The notes beneath the pieces are model-generated. The model did not search any database and was not told the DNA's origin. It worked only from the letters and a program-made list of their open reading frames with translations. The translations under genes and the position numbers were made by a program. Below, one piece after another: positions 33,491-45,731 of a DNA stretch of 61,533 nt (the first letter of the stretch is position 1; every line of letters starts with the position of its first letter). This DNA comes from Lingula anatina. Its lineage: Eukaryota; Brachiopoda; Lingulata; Lingulida; Lingulidae. The stretch is taken from NCBI RefSeq assembly GCF_001039355.2, contig NW_019775554.1, positions 52,077-113,609 of the forward strand, given 5' to 3'.

Positions 33491-36342
33491 TTAAGAAAAC
33501 ATATACTTTGATGCATTGTCCCTTTTCAACCCTCATTTATCGTTGAGTTACATGGACAGCATGTAGAAAGTACTCAACATCGAGCTGGATTACAAAAATA
33601 TAGATGCATAGGCTGGAATGCAATTAAGCATCTACCCCTTATACATGTATTCCAAAAATAGCGTCCATGACACCAGAATCACATGTGGAGGTGCTCTGCA
33701 ATACAGGGTGTGATTTAAGATGGGCAAGAAACAAACGTAAGAGTTAAAACCGGTATTAACGAAACCGACAGTGAAAAAAAAAATTNGTACACAGCACCAA
33801 AGTGGAATCATCGGTTTTTGACTGTGGAGAAACCCCGTACCAAGCACAAGAATTGGTCATTAACTGCATCGTAACTACGTTACAAAGATGGTCAAATAAA
33901 TATTAATAATTTAAGTTTTAAAATTTATCGTCACGCACGTGGGCAAATTATTTTAAGGGCGTACTTTGGGTGGTGGGAAAACCGTCATACCTCCAATTAT
34001 TTTCCTGAATATTTCAAATTTTTTCTCTCCCAAGATGTAGTGCGAAATGGAGGGATGGAGATTAACGTATACTTTTTTGAATTCTTTCTAGACCAGGTTA
34101 ACGAGCGGTGACTATTATCTGTAAACAGAGTCAGTAGGCGGAATTTATTTTTGTTTTTATCTTTCAAACTTAATGAGAAAAGCAAAAATATTCAAGTTCG
34201 TACGTCATTTTTTATTTAATTATTATTATTTATTTATTTATTTATTTTTTACAGGGTGGGGCGTCAAATCTGCAGTGTGGGGTAATTAGAGCATAAAACC
34301 AACAGCACTAAGGATTTTTTCTTCGATTCAATTGTAAATATTTTCCGCTTACCAAACCAACACCCAATGTACTTTTAACATTTGATAATGGAAATAAAAG
34401 AATGCGAAAAAAAGTTTGATTTCGGTCGGGGATTGTTTGCCATTTTACCAATTTTGTCTGGTCTTTTATAGCGTTACCATAAGATTTTTTTATTGTTTTG
34501 ATACTATTGTCATGCCAGTTTCGTGACCGATCATCATCATCATAACGACTTCACCATGCCATGTTGAAAAGTTAGATTGTCTGTAAAAAGAAAAAAAATC
34601 GAAAAGACATCACGCATATGCATCAGGGTTCTATATATGAAAGAAAAGCCCTAATAAACCATGTTTGTCGGGACGATTACAATTTTATAAAATACCAGAA
34701 ATAGATTATATGCGCACGTGGTGTTGTGCTCACGGAGAAGCGTGGTTTGTGAATGTTCATGCACTGCAGAGTGCTGCGAAAAGTTCAATGGAGTACACCT
34801 TGCAAACCTAAATCATGTTTTTGCTCGTCCTCATGCCACAGATATAACTTGCACAAGACTTTGTTTTAAGACATACTGTAATAAGCGGTAATATATATAT
34901 GTTTACATTTACTTTGATTCAAGGAATGATTATGAGTATTGTTCTGTCCGGATTTGTACTATTGTGTTATTTATTGTGTGGGAAAGAAATAAACTGTATG
35001 TTTGGATAATGCCGACTTTGCGCTTCGGGTGGATCGTATATCACCTTAATTCATACCACATCAAGGCGCTAAATGAAAAAAGAAATACTCACTTTAGGCT
35101 ATATCATGCGGCCACCTGGTAGAGAGGCAGGATCTACAAGTATGGGCATGGTGTTTTCCGTTGGCATGTTGACATTTTACCTTTAATTTCATTATGTGAA
35201 GAAATAAGTCGTCAAGGCAATTGAATTTTTTGACTGCAATTGATATTCAAAAGTTTTCTTTATTAAACAAGTAAAGTGTTCAGTTCACCCCAAAGACGTC
35301 TCCCGCCTTCCTCCAGTTGAGGGACAGTGTATAATTCTTATTTTGATGTCTTATGGAATTTTATTGCCAAAAATACAATGAGAAAATTTGCCTTTCCACA
35401 AAAATTTTCTTGCACCCTCCGTCCGTCTTTCTACAGATTTCCATACTCAGATATGCCGGACTGAAAATACATTTTTAAGATTGAACTAGCTTAAAGAAAC
35501 AATTTGAGAACTAGAACTTCATACGGCAAAAAAGAATTATCCCGGACATTTCGACACCTCCCCCTTTAATGACCAATGTATACCATATCCAAAACTGTTC
35601 ACAGACTCACGATCACGATTTTTGATTTCTACGATTCTTTTCTTAACTCATTCAAGTTTTGGAAACAGAAACATCAAAAATGAGACGTTTGAACTAGAAA
35701 ACGGTTTTATAAATCGTAATTCACTCAAGTGTTTCAGATAGAGTATACCTTGGCGATAAAGTAAATGATACTGAAATTTTCGTTTTTCTATTCATTTTTC
35801 ATATTTCTCCAACATGCTTTGCATGCATACCATATGAGCTTTTACGGGCATTCTTTGCATTTTTCATTTTGCGGAATTCTTGTAAAACAAAGTGGAGATG
35901 AGGACGAAATGTCAGATAATGGACACAGTGACACTACTACACACTATAATTGTTGACCTCTGTCACAAAAGCGTTTTTTTTTTTTTTTTTTGTTATAAAT
36001 TATCATTTAAAACCAAAGGAAGCTATTATATGATCTCAAAATGGAGAATTATGTCACTTATAAGCACTTAATTACTGGAATTTACAGTGTGCCAAACATT
36101 TACCTCGACTTAGTTGTTGAAGGATGAGATTCCGCGCAGACTATCAAAAACTCGAATATGAATATGAGATTTTGCGTGTACCAAACAATAGCCAACAAGC
36201 AATCTATAAAACGCGTCTAGAAACAATAATTGCAAAAGCCAATGGTGAGGTTGACATTGGCCACTAACGAAAAAGTATGAAAAAAGTTTATCTAGACATC
36301 TTTGAGCCCCTGTTTAACTTGAGTTGCGACCACTTGGCGAAC

Positions 36343-36384
<42 letters not shown>

Positions 36385-36494
36385 CCACTTTCAAAAAATA
36401 TGTAACAAAGAAAAAAAAAGTTGACGACTTTTCGCGGCGAAGAGACAAGAGTTAACCGATTATTACAATTGGTGAACAAGACAACAGAGAGAAA

Positions 36495-36910
36495 TTGTAA
36501 GGTAGCAACCGTTTATTTAAATTGCGTAAACATCACAAATTGATGTTAGATATTGTCAGAAAATCTGACAATATTGTCTGTGCATCAATAGTGCATCAAT
36601 AACAATGTGCCAGTAGATGGCGTGGTGACTGACATTGTGACCATACTAAAACTGGCATCACTCGTGTTCACTGTTGCTCATTTTCATTCACTTGTGAGCA
36701 CGAATGACCCATGCGTCTGTCTTCTTTTAAGACTTGCTAGAACTGAGTCCAATGCAGTCTTCCACTCTGGTCCAATGTAGTTACTGTTGTGGTCGCTGTG
36801 TTTTGCTTGAGGTCTATTATCTACTGCGCAGAAAGTTTTTCTTTTTTCTTTTCAGTGTTCGTTACGGTTTATGCTACCAAGCGTCTTCGATGGACGGATC
36901 GTTGCGAAAT
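36495..36910 (-). other. 3'-UTR exon of shematrin-like copy A
   Basis: Acceptor CTCTTGCAG at the 36911 boundary and an AATAAA signal (minus strand) at 36517-36512. It aligns with 41747-41365 of copy B over most of its length (shared ATTTCGCAACGA/ATTCCTCAACGA start, GGTAGCA near the poly-A end). The homology shows that the exon was duplicated with the gene. Confidence 0.6.
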
Positions 36911-37420
36911 CTGCAAGAGAGAAGTACATTTCTTAATCCATGTTCACAGATTGTAAACAGACTGGACGTGAAATAGTTTCTTGATGTTTTTTTGGGACAG
37001 AGAAAAGAAAAAAATTGCGTCTGCAACTTATAATATGCAATAATTCCTAGCACTATAATTTGCGCGATTCTCTTTTGAACATTATCCCGTGAAACTTTCA
37101 AGAAAGAAATGACTACCAATCCAAAAGGCATCCTTATATCTACGATTGCAATGTGTCAAAAAGTGTATTTCATGTGGATAAAAATTAAAATACCCGGCAC
37201 AAGAGAAAGTTGTGCACTGTTAACTTTCCCCGCAATTATTTTATATCTGCGGAACACCTTATATCCACATATTTTTAAAGAATATAAAACTGGCAATGGA
37301 ATTTATCCCATTTTATATAGAAATATTTTTGTTTCCTGCTTTGATCACAATAACATTAACATACTGAGAAAGCTGTTGAAATCTAGTCACACATACTTAT
37401 ATAATAAGTAATAGACTCAC

Positions 37421-37636
37421 CGCTTAGCCGATAAATTTGCCACCGTAGCCGCCATAGAGACCGTAACCTCCGAATCTACCACCGTAGCCGCCGTAGCCGA
37501 AGCCTCCGTAGCCGTAAAGACCGCCGTAGCCTGCACCGTAAAGGCCGAGTCCGTTCAGTCCGTAGAAGCCGGCGGCAGACACCATCTGCAGGGCAATAAG
37601 GCCCAAGATCAGGATGCAAAGGAACTTAGGTGCCAT
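37421..37636 (-). CDS. Shematrin-like Gly/Tyr-rich secreted peptide, copy A (70 aa)
   Basis: ATG at 37636, stop TAA at 37426-37424. A signal peptide (MAPKFLCILILGLIALQMVSA) is followed by GLYGAGYGG- and GYGG-type repeats ending GGKFIG. Shematrin-type Gly/Tyr repeat proteins are framework proteins of the mollusc shell prismatic layer. Nematode YGGYG antimicrobial peptides look similar, so the role is open. A donor (GCG|GTGAGT) starts right after the stop codon, implying a 3'-UTR intron, with the UTR exon at about 36910-36495. It is paralogous to copy B in promoter, CDS and UTR exon. Confidence 0.8.
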
Positions 37637-37698
37637 TTTACGGTGTCTCGACTGTTTTGAAGAGTCAAAAGCAGATGAGTTGCCGTTAGAGCAAGCAC

Positions 37699-37707
37699 CC
37701 TTATATA
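37699..37707 (-). promoter_or_regulatory. TATA box, shematrin-like copy A
   Basis: TATATAAGG about 65 bp upstream of the ATG. It lies in a block of about 130 bp nearly identical to the copy B promoter, including a shared CGTGATCAATCA or ACGTGATCAATCA element further upstream and a CAAAACAGTCGAGA 5' leader. Confidence 0.7.
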
Positions 37708-38407
37708 CAATTTTTCCGTAAAATGATTGATCACGTCCAAGTTGGCGTGAAACTGACTTTTTACCCCCAAATATCAACTCTGTCTTATTAAGAATATTTG
37801 CTTATCATCATCTCTCTCATCCTTCATCAGGCGTTTACGGTGTCAAATAAATTAATTAAATGTGGGAAAACTCATGAGATCCTGTGCAGCTGTACGGTGT
37901 TTGCAACGTCATAAGCGGTCAGTGAGATCGCGCATAGTACCGCAGCAGCATAACTGTTTTGACGGAGGAGGCACTCCGTGCGAAGCACAAGTCTTGACCA
38001 TTAACAATGTGATGTATGGTCACATACACTGTGTGCGCAATTTTCGTAATCTCATTCCTGAAATTTAACGTTATAGGCCACCGCACGTGATGGGCAGGGG
38101 CCCATACTGGGCATTTTGCACGTGAAATATGAAGTTAAATACCTAAGGGAGAAAAGAGGCCCAGAATTTGTTCTCCGAATTTATTTTTTTTCTTTCTTGT
38201 TAACAAAAAATATTCGTCACATAATGTGAAAAATAATGACTGACTAAACTAAATTTAGGTTGATGACTGCCCAACAAATAAATCTCCCTGATTTGTTTTG
38301 AAAGTAACTGATTCGTTCGTCGGAAAAAAAATTCTTATTTAGTAACTTAGACATGATCAATCTTTTCACGGCAGAGTGTGTGTGAGAACGCCTGCCCAAA
38401 CGCCATA

Positions 38408-38660
38408 ACTGTTTTTGATTCTTCAAACAGTCGAGCTACCGTACCGCAAAAGTGGCTCTTGAGTTCCTTTGCCTCTTGTTGTCTCTGCAGATGGTGTCGC
38501 CCGCTTTTAACGGTCCACATGGCGTTGGATCTTGCCACAACCGTGGCTTCAACCACGGCCTGTACCAGAGGGGCTACGGGGGTATACGACGGTTACGGCT
38601 ACGGCGGCAAATTTGGCGGTTACGGTGGCATCGGAGGTTACAAGGGCTGGGTTAAATTCA
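38408..38660 (+). pseudogene. Broken shematrin-like gene, copy C
   Basis: Inverted relative to A and B. The leader (CTTCAAACAGTCGAG) and signal-peptide region (EFLCLLLSLQMVSP) are recognisable, but the start codon position reads GTG (38452). About four codons are deleted in the signal peptide, and a one-base shift near 38580 moves the GYGYGGKFGGYGG repeats out of frame. The donor-like GTGAGA after the terminal TAA is kept. An alternative frame opens the repeat tail only. Confidence 0.75.
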
Positions 38661-38802
38661 ACACGGTGAGAGTGTTTTAATTGCAATCATGTTCCATTAT
38701 GTTTTATGTCATAAGTCAATCTTATTCTGATCAAAGTTGAAAGTATTCAACAAAAGTAAAGGACTCTTAAAAAAGTTCATTAGTCTGGTATATATACATG
38801 AA

Positions 38803-39023
38803 TTTTTGAATTAATAGTATCGCAGACTGCTTTTTTTACCAAGTATTCAATTACCAGTTTTCCTGTGAATAGGAAAATTCATTCACAGGGAAACTGGTCA
38901 TTGATTACTTCTCAGCGCAAGATCATCAGCGCATGACCAGTTTGTCCTGAGCTAGAAGGCTTTTGAGTAGAGCTGAAAATTTATCGGTAAAAAAAGCAGT
39001 CTGTGATACTATTAATTCAAAAA
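38803..39023. mobile_element. Inverted-repeat element (MITE-like hairpin)
   Basis: Termini of about 38 bp (TTTTTGAATTAATAGTATC...) are inverted with one mismatch. A nested palindrome (CCAGTTTTCCTGTGAAT and its partner) sits inside. The direct repeat CAAAAGTAAAGGACT flanks at 38750-38764 and 39026-39040, not immediately adjacent on the left. Non-coding. Confidence 0.65.
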
Positions 39024-39029
39024 TACAAA

Positions 39030-41364
39030 AGTAAAGGACTTTTTTTCTATATGATCTGGGACCCATTTCATTGGCAAATTTACGATGTGTTCACAATTAA
39101 ATTATCGTAATTGGTAGATCCATCCAACTATGCAAAGGCACTCGTTGCTGACGGAGGCATACAACAATAAAACTATTATATTTATATCAGACAATCTCTC
39201 TTAGTCGACGTAACGGGGGGATGTGGGCTACAAGGCTTTTCAAAGATTGTTATTGTTGGTAAAAAGATTGGTCACTCACTTTGTTTTCCAATGTTTTCTT
39301 TATCCATTTTCTGTATCCAGTTTTTAATTACCCTCTACCAGGGTGATATTTACAGATTTTTTTCTCCGGCAATTCACTAGCTGTGCACATTTAGCGAATA
39401 TCCCCTTCCAACCCCCCCCCCCCAAAAAAAAAAAACGCAAATGACATGTTATCACCCAACTTTTGTCTGTGTTCACTCAGTGTCACCTTCTCCGTTGCCG
39501 AATGTTGACATGCTAATTTCGACTTCTTTCTATATTTTCTGACAAAGATTAACACCAACTCATCAAAATTAAAATTTGAATGAGGGGGGAGGGGGAGAGA
39601 GAGAGGAGAAGGATAAAGTTCTCAAATGACATCAAACCCAATCAGTGCATGTGGCGCGGCGTGACTGGAACATTCCGTCATATTATCAGACTGGCACACA
39701 TAAGTTGCACTCCCAGAATAAAAACCCCTTTTACAAGTACATAGGAGAAAAATGAATACAAGAGAGGCATTGCCATATAGGAACGGTCGAGGCAAATAAT
39801 CACTATATCCTTCAAAATTATACACTATTTTTATTTCTTAATTGGGTGAGTGGGCACTTTCTCACTCAATGGCAATTCAAATGATAATGCATCTTAGGGC
39901 GCATACTGAGTGAAAAAAAAAACAATTCCTTCATTTATTTGACAAGTTGAGAAATAAACGCATCCCGTTTTGAGACCATGATTTACTCAACATTAACGGC
40001 CTCACAGCTACAAGCCATATATGGTTTTTATTTCTATTACTTTAAGTTAGCATGAAATATTGTATTGGAGCGGCATGTTAGGTTACTGTTCCGAAAATAA
40101 TTGCAATGTATTGGAATCTATTGCGCTGAGGGCACTTTAGATCGTATTTCATGACTCGGCAGATAGTGATGACTTAGACCCCATTCCCATAGATTTTAGA
40201 TTGATCTATCCCTGTCTCACTAGATTAGTGTCAGTTTAGCCGGCTTAAGCGTCTGTCCCGCCTACTAAAAGTTGTAAGGGGGAAATTAACTGTCGTGCGC
40301 GCTCGGCTGGCTGCAATTTAGCGTGAACCCCCAGGGAGTTAAGTCGATCCGGATGGATCGATCTAAATCTCTGGGAATGCACTCTTACAACACTCAGTCG
40401 CTTTAGCTTGAAAACAGCTGCAGCGGCCTGTGTGATTTTTTCTCGGAAAATCAAGGATGAGTCTGATAAACTGAACTATTAACTCTTATCTTTTAGCCGC
40501 ATTCAAAAGAATGAAAATCACTCAAACTTGTAACATAGTTTTTGCAACACATATTCCCTTTTTAGAAACCTTTGTCTGACGGATCTAACTGTACGCATAT
40601 TTTATACAGTTTCATTATCAATAATTTCTTTTAATAACATCAACATTTCGTTTGTTTTAGTATCAATCAAGTCTTTGTATAACTTCAATCTGTTGTTTGC
40701 TGATTCACTAACCTACTAAAGCTTTATTGACTATCTGCTAAAATAAGCTCAATGTACACGCTCGCACGCGTAAGAAAGAGAGAGAGAGAATGAGAGAGAG
40801 AGAGAGAGAAAAGAAAGAGAGGAGTGGGAGAAAAAGCATATATTCTTTTTCGTGTGGCATGGGCTGTTTACATGGATACTCGTTCCTGGCAGTTTCACAT
40901 TAAGAAAAAAATGCAATTTTTGAGATAAAGATCACAATTATTTTTTTAAAGGAATGCATCTCGCTATTTAAGATAAGAACAGGTCTGTTTACATCAAAAG
41001 GGAGAATTTCGTGATTGTTAAGTCTTATGTGTCTTAAGAACCCAATGTTTTGAATATTAAAACTAGATTAATGGCTACAAACGTACAAGATCAGGCAAGG
41101 CTGCACAAAATGGGGAGAGAAGGCGTTTCATTTGAACCGAACCAATTTCAGCAAACAATTTAGTAGATGCGTTTGAACAAAGTTTGAGCAGGATATAGGA
41201 AGTGGTGAGATCGATATTGTTTAATACAGAAAGTATACGGAGACATGATACAAATCCGTTTTGATAAACAGTTTTACGCGTTAAAATTAAGAACAAAATT
41301 GTACTTTTTTTAACATGGGAAATAATGATTAAATAATATTTATACAGACAAGTGAAAGGAAAAG
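39030..41364. other. Intergenic region between shematrin-like copies
   Basis: No gene is seen. It contains Harbinger-like MITE copy 3 (40177-40384), a C-run near 39412 and a (GA)n tract (about 40778-40811). Confidence 0.55.
40177..40384 (+). mobile_element. Harbinger-like MITE family A, copy 3
   Basis: 208 bp flanked by TTA (40174-40176 and 40385-40387). Its left end GACCCCATTCCCATAGATTT and right end GATCTAAATCTCTGGGAATG are inverted. It aligns with copy 1 along its length. Confidence 0.8.
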
Positions 41365-41747
41365 CAATTGTGGTAGCAACAGTTTATTAGGACTTCGTAG
41401 ACATCTCATACAAATGAAAGAGTTGTTCTGAGTAACTACGTTTGAAAAGTTCCTATAGATGACATGACAATTGATATCATGGCCATGAAAAAGTTGACAA
41501 CACTTATGTTCACCGTTCTTAATGTTTATTCACAGGAATGTATGCAAAGAGTAAAGCCGTCGTCCATTTGCATATGGTTCTTTGTGTCTTCACCTGAGTC
41601 TGGAGAGAACTGAATATCCCGAGTTACTGTCTGAAACTGCAGTCCAACGTAGTCACTGCTGTACTTGTAGTGTAATGTCAGAAGTCTTGCTTTTCCGTCT
41701 GAAGCTCCTGCTACCAAGTGCCTCTGGTGGACCAGTCGTTGAGGAAT
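41365..41747 (-). other. 3'-UTR exon of shematrin-like copy B
   Basis: Acceptor CTCCTGCAG at the 41748 boundary and an AATAAA signal (minus strand) at 41388-41383. It aligns with the copy A exon. A long open frame through it is not supported, because the CDS stops before the intron. Confidence 0.6.
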
Positions 41748-42432
41748 CTGCAGGAGAGAATTGCATTTGCTTATGAAGATAATCAAATTGGAAAAGAAAC
41801 CAAGGAGAAGAGTACTTAACTCGCCCTCTACCAGGGCCACAGATTGAGTTTTCACGAGATGTTCACAGATATGTCACTAGTAAATCTATGACACTTCTCT
41901 GCACTGTGCGTTAGAGAGTACTCATAATCTGAGGCCCTGGTAGATGATAATTTACCCTCTCTCCCTCCAAATAATATTTCCTTTGCACGGCATCATGAAT
42001 ATGAATTGTCATTTTAATCATACCCAAGGCCTTTCAACGTGTTTTGAGTAAAGACAAAAACTGTTACCGTAAGCGCCCTTATCATATGAACTTTTACATT
42101 TTTCATTTACATCATTTATTTCTTAATTAGATATATTAAATGTGCCCTGAACAATCATTGGTGAAGCTTTAAAGATTGAAATTGCTGCCGATCCAAAATG
42201 TATACGTGTACGAGAATGTCTATGATGTCTATCTTTATTTTTACAATGTAACAAGGGTTGAAATATTATAAGAGACATACTTGCACTACCATTTGCAACC
42301 CCTCCCCTCAAACATTTTCCTGGAAGCTGCACATTTTTGACCCACCATTTTGTAGAGAGTCTATATAAGCCAATAAAATTTACCCTCTTCCACAAAACCA
42401 AAACATATTGATCACAAATTTAAACCTTTTCA

Positions 42433-42470
<38 letters not shown>
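42433..42470. repeat. Poly-A tract
   Basis: An uninterrupted A run of about 38 bp in the copy B 3'-UTR intron. A (TG)n run follows at about 42557-42575. Confidence 0.9.
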
Positions 42471-42476
<6 letters not shown>

Positions 42477-42771
42477 CATAAGTTTGAACTTTTCACTTCC
42501 TACGCGGAATTTAAGCTTTACCTCACAAGGCTTTATTTATTATTATTTTTTTTTGGTGTGTGTGTGTGTGTGTGTTGAGAGGTTGACAAAGTGTCATGTT
42601 TTTTCTCATTTAGCCTGCTATACAGATTTGAGGGAGGGGGAAGGAGACGTAGGAGGGGTATATCCAAGACTAATGGGGTGGGCATGTGGTCCAGTGCCTC
42701 CCTCCACCCCATCCCTCCCTCTTGAAAGCTATCATAATCGCACAAACTCACATTATAAGGAGTATACTCAC

Positions 42772-43029
42772 CGTTTAGCCGAGTTTACCGCCGTAGCCGT
42801 AGGGGTAAGCAGCGTAGCCGCCATAGCCCCCATATTTACCACCGTAACCGTAGCCGCCGTAACCGCCGTAGCCGCCGTAGCCGCCGTAGCCGTAACCACC
42901 GTAGCCGTAAAGACCCTTGCCGTAAAGACCCCTACCGTAAAGGGCTCCAACGCCGTAGTAACCGGCGGCAGACACCATCTGAAGGGCGACAAGGCCCAAG
43001 AACAGGAGGCAAAGGAACTTGGTAGCCAT
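42772..43029 (-). CDS. Shematrin-like Gly/Tyr-rich secreted peptide, copy B (84 aa)
   Basis: ATG at 43029, stop TAA at 42777-42775. A signal peptide (MATKFLCLLFLGLVALQMVSA) is followed by GRGLYGKGLYGYGG and an array of GGYGGYGG repeats ending GYGGKLG. As in copy A, a donor (ACG|GTGAGT) directly follows the stop, with the 3'-UTR exon at 41747-41365. It is longer than A through extra GYG units. Secreted; a structural shell-matrix role is inferred from composition and signal peptide, not proven. Confidence 0.8.
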
Positions 43030-43091
43030 TTTACGATTTCTCGACTGTTTTGAAGAGTCAAAAGCAGATGGGTTGCCGTTAGAGCAAGCAG

Positions 43092-43100
43092 CCTTATATA
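43092..43100 (-). promoter_or_regulatory. TATA box, shematrin-like copy B
   Basis: TATATAAGG at the same distance from the ATG as in copy A, within the conserved promoter block 43030-43150. Confidence 0.7.
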
Positions 43101-44057
43101 CGCCACAGCCGTCGAGTGATTGATCACGTTCAAGTTGGCGTTCTGATGCAGCACTTCCTTATTCTTTAATCTATTTTTTGCAAACATCTCATTCTGTTTT
43201 AAGATAATTTATTTTTTCTTGTGCAGTCATCGTCTCTCCAGTCATCTATCACTGACACTTTAATCTTTTTAATTTACGAAACGCTGAAAAAATAAAATGC
43301 GACGCAATGATATTTAAAACGGTTATTATAAGACTTGTGGGACAATGATAAACGTCCAAATGTCATAAAAGGAAGACTGCGTGCAGCACTCTTTTGTACT
43401 TAAACTGTTTTTCGGTTCACTTTTGAAAAAAAAACACATTTAATTTTCTTCTAACCCTTTATTTAATGAGCCCATTATGTGTTAATTTGGAGATGGGGCA
43501 AGCTTGTCAGCGTGCTCCGGTGGTTCGATTTGCAATCACACCGATTACTTTCTGGACGTTAGCTTAACGCCATTTTTACGTAGTTAGAACGATTTTGGCT
43601 GCGACCAGTGGTCTTAAATTTTGAAGAACTGATTGAATTTGATAAGACATTTTTATGACCATCGTATGTATTGGGTATATATATATTGTGGAGCAACACC
43701 CTCATTCCTAAAAAACTGACGGTGACTTCTCCAATTATATATACTCTCGTCGCCGCCAATTTACAAAATAAACTAACCTTAAAATTTGGTCTGCGCAGAT
43801 GCGCAGACCTTAGATAAATCACTAAGAGTTCAATTAAATGAAATATTGCGCCTGTTTTTATAGCAAGAAAGACATGATTAATGTTTCAGGCCAAAACTAA
43901 TTTTATTCAAGTGGACTGTACGTATCTTGAACCGGAATAGAGAAATTATTTAGTTCTAAAATTTTAGACCAATTTTCGGGCTTAAATTCCCCTGTGTAAC
44001 TAACCCCTGGCCACAAAGGGGCAACGAAGACTGCAGAATCGAATATGAAACACAAGG

Positions 44058-44110
44058 TGGGGGGGGGGGGGGGGAATGATAGCNGGGGGGGGGGGGGGGT
44101 GAATGATAGC
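44058..44110. repeat. Poly-G run duplicated across a contig join
   Basis: Poly-G followed by AATGATAGC, then N (44084), then poly-G followed by TGAATGATAGC. The same contig end appears twice, which supports single Ns as unmerged joins. Confidence 0.8.
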
Positions 44111-45731
44111 TTTTTCTACGACATTAGCAAAAAAGTGAAAAAGAAATATGTAAATCTACACTATTCCTTTTTTGTGATGTTTTGTGATTCTTTCTTTTTT
44201 TATTCATTTACATTATATGGTGATCTGAGCAAGTTTTACCTGTTTAACAGTGGGAACGGAACAAACAGCATCATTGTCATAATCGGTCGGCGACATCGCA
44301 CACAGTACCAAGGAAGTGATGTTGTTTAGATTGTAGAGAAACCTCGTACCAAGCACAGGACTTGGTCATTTTAACGCTAAACCTGCATTGTAACATTGTG
44401 ATGTATGGTCAAATTCATTGCACGCATCATTTTTCAATCATGCCCACTCTACGAAATAAATCTATTCGTCCAATCCAACACGTTTTCTCATTTATTCTCG
44501 TGTTTAAAAGTACGTCTAAAAATAAAAGATCGCCTAGCCTGGCTATAACTCAAAACGTAAAGTCACAAATACGTTCAGTTTTAATTAACTTCATCGACAC
44601 TGTCTGTTTACGTGTTCTTACGTGCGCGAAAATGCATCGTGCCTTCTGAGATGATTAATAAAACTATAACTAAACCAGTTAAGATTCGTAATGGTTACGG
44701 TATGCAACCATATATCATGGTCCCTGGAAGTTTTCAGTTATGTCATGTCATTGAAGTACCGTAGAAAACATAAATTTCAAATAAAAGCGGGTGATATGCG
44801 ATGTTCTCGTGTCTTGTCTCATCATCTTAAGACAAATGGGCCGTAAATTAACAGGGATTAATATATCTTGAACGCAGCTGCGTTGCTTTATTTGTAGGCT
44901 GAGAAGAAACCGCCCCTCTTATCCTATTACCTAGTGAACGAAATTTTGCCAAGTCTTGTAACGCGATTTTAATCTTAAAATGCCTCTTGTTTCCAATTTG
45001 AACATGCTTTATAAAAAAGAGCTTTTGTATACATGACCGTCCTGTTGATTCATTTACAAAGTAGGCAATGCTACGTCGTTTACAAATGAAAATAAAAACT
45101 ACCCTTCCCCCACTTCCCCCTGAAAAAAAAAATAAGGCAAATACATTGTATCAGTGCATGTGATTTCTGCTACGCGTAGGCCCTACTACTTCACTGCCAG
45201 TTATGACTGGTATTTTTTCACAAATTTATAAGTTAAAAAGAAGAAGACTAAAAGCCATTTAATTTTTTTAATCTATAACGATTTGGTCATACTTCAATTT
45301 TAAATCCGTCGGACCTGTCATTTTTTAATGGATAATTAACTTTCTGAGTCACAAGTTTACCTTTTATTTGGGCCTACTTTCAAAAATGACGGACGACCGT
45401 TTTCTAACACATAAGCTTTGCGAGGAAGGTCAGCGGAAACGTACATGCATTCCAACTCCTGATTTCATTCAACTAACGTAAGTAATGGAATGTGCTTAGA
45501 TGAAGATGCTACATTTTTCATTAAGAATAACACGCAAAAACAGGAAGAAATGAGAAGGTGTGGGAGATCTAGGGACGACGTCGACAAGGCTTGGTGAGAG
45601 AGCAAAGAAGTGGAGGCTGCGCTGGTGGGGAATATCAGAAGGAGGGAAGAAACATAAGTGGGACAAAGAATGCTAGCAAAGAAACCAGCGTGAAAGAGAA
45701 AACGAAGGAGGCTGAAGAAAAAAATGTGGAT

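Larger units (their letters stand above)
31245..36490. other. Intergenic region, fucosyltransferase to shematrin-like cluster
   Basis: No intact gene is seen. It contains the fucosyltransferase promoter side, a (TAAA)n tract (about 32091-32144), the decayed tail exon (32597-32753), a TTAA-flanked MITE (33173-33490), a contig-join N (33786), a diverged repeat (33790-33900) related to sequences upstream of the shematrin-like genes, and a poly-T run (about 36344-36382). Confidence 0.55.

Noticed and set aside
41526-41855. 109-codon minus-strand frame
   Set aside because: It overlaps the 3'-UTR exon of shematrin-like copy B, is not linked in frame to the CDS, and the homologous copy A exon does not keep the frame.
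42472-43187. Val/Ala/Thr-rich frames overlapping shematrin-like copy B
   Set aside because: Other-frame or opposite-strand shadows of the GYGG repeat DNA.
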